Shown here: piece after piece, positions 63,712 through 64,000 of the stretch
How the letters are laid out: each line of letters begins with the position of its first letter
How positions within the stretch are numbered: the first letter of the stretch is position 1
NCBI GenBank assembly: GCA_025210525.1
Contig: JAOARP010000039.1
Coordinates: 62,001 to 126,000, forward strand
Reading direction: 5' to 3'
Length of the DNA stretch: 64,000 nt
Origin: Marinisporobacter sp.
GTDB lineage: Bacteria > Bacillota > Clostridia > Peptostreptococcales > Thermotaleaceae
Program-made: the position numbers and the translations under genes
The notes under the pieces: model-generated
What the model was told of the DNA's origin: nothing
The model's database searches: none
The model's input: the letters and a program-made list of their open reading frames with translations, nothing else

Positions 63712-64000
63712 ATGAAAAAAGGAGATCTTTTATGGGCTTTAGCCTTAAGTCTAATTATAGCTATTTTAACGATTCCAGCAACACATCATCTATTTATCAC
63801 TCTAACAAAGAATCATCCCTACCTTATGGGTTTTGTAAAGGTAAGTATTCTTGCAACATTAGGAGAACTATTAGCCATAAGGATTGTTATTGGCGATTTT
63901 GTCAAGCCTGTAGGAGTTTTTTGGCGATTTTTCATATGGGGTCTTTTAGGAATGAGCTTTGCTTTGATTTTCCCTCTTTTCAATAGTGGTGTACGTACAG
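63712..64000 (+). CDS. Membrane protein, cut by the end of the window
   Basis: At least 96 residues are seen, from an ATG with GGGAG upstream, 19 bases after hisC. Segments start MKKGDLLWALALSLIIAIL and continue with GELLAIRIVIGDFVKPVGVFWRF, then GLLGMSFALIFPLF. This recalls the Mpv17/PMP22-like clostridial membrane family, which I cannot confirm. The frame is open to the last base. A second ORF in another frame over the same bases is not the gene. Confidence 0.65.
   Translation, partial: MKKGDLLWALALSLIIAILTIPATHHLFITLTKNHPYLMGFVKVSILATLGELLAIRIVIGDFVKPVGVFWRFFIWGLLGMSFALIFPLFNSGVRT

Noticed and set aside
63696-63986. 96-codon ORF at the right end
   Set aside because: It is in a different frame from the membrane protein that starts at 63712, which has the ribosome-binding site and hydrophobic pattern.

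Overview
The window is AT-rich, with strong GGAGG-type ribosome-binding sites, Rex, ABC-F, SigI/RsgI, S-layer (SLH) domains, a clostridial acyl-CoA dehydrogenase/Etf module and many riboswitch- or terminator-punctuated operons. This points to a spore-former-like, anaerobic, amino-acid-fermenting member of the Clostridia (Bacillota), possibly near Alkaliphilus/Crassaminicella; the genus is a guess. I see no rRNA, tRNA, CRISPR array, intact insertion sequence or prophage. Most genes are housekeeping or metabolic. One short stretch (about 11.2-15.0 kb) looks accessory.

Layout. 0-1 kb: the 3' end of gltD and a 52-codon small ORF. 1-9 kb: an MBL-fold hydrolase, then a minus-strand histidine-degradation operon read fhs-hutU-ftcD-hutI-fchA. 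It has intercistronic hairpins around ftcD and a clear terminator. hutH and a probable histidine permease lie separately at 15-18 kb. 9-11 kb: a secreted four-module K/E-rich protein and an Old Yellow Enzyme-type oxidoreductase. 11.4-15 kb: two small unusual proteins, a decayed gene with a lost start codon, and a single-gene PD-(D/E)XK-SIR2 fusion that looks like a defence effector. 18.5-26.7 kb: a hybrid sensor kinase with two kinase modules plus a BTAD response regulator, a K/E-rich exported protein, sigI-rsgI and a DUF554 protein. 26.7-35 kb: an OGG1-type glycosylase, a MATE pump, a cobalamin riboswitch with cobT, a CAP/SLH surface protein, gdhA and a P-loop-Asp23 fusion. 35-40.4 kb: ferredoxin, MarR, acyl-CoA dehydrogenase-EtfB-EtfA (EtfA carries a ferredoxin domain) and rex. 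40.5-44.8 kb: ABC-F, acpP, a DnaA-box cluster, tsaD. 45-54 kb: a fluoride riboswitch controlling a CPA-type antiporter, a polymer-forming surface-type protein, a MacA/MacB-like exporter, tsaE-tsaB-rimI, and an FMN riboswitch with ribU. 54-62 kb: an amidohydrolase, DUF1850, a TAXI-TRAP transporter and a LytS/LytTR two-component pair. 62.5-64 kb: hisC and the start of a membrane protein that runs off the end.

How it fits together. Histidine would enter by the YuiF-like permease, be deaminated by HutH, and pass through HutU, HutI and FtcD to glutamate plus formimino-THF. FchA and Fhs would then recover one-carbon units, with ATP formation if Fhs runs in reverse. Glutamate feeds GdhA and GltD. 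Electrons move through ferredoxin, Etf and acyl-CoA dehydrogenase, with Rex as the local NADH sensor. The strongest candidates for novelty are the PD-(D/E)XK-SIR2 protein, the fluoride-switched CPA antiporter, the P-loop-Asp23 fusion and the off-origin DnaA-box cluster. All assignments come from reading motifs and from memory of families; no database search was run.
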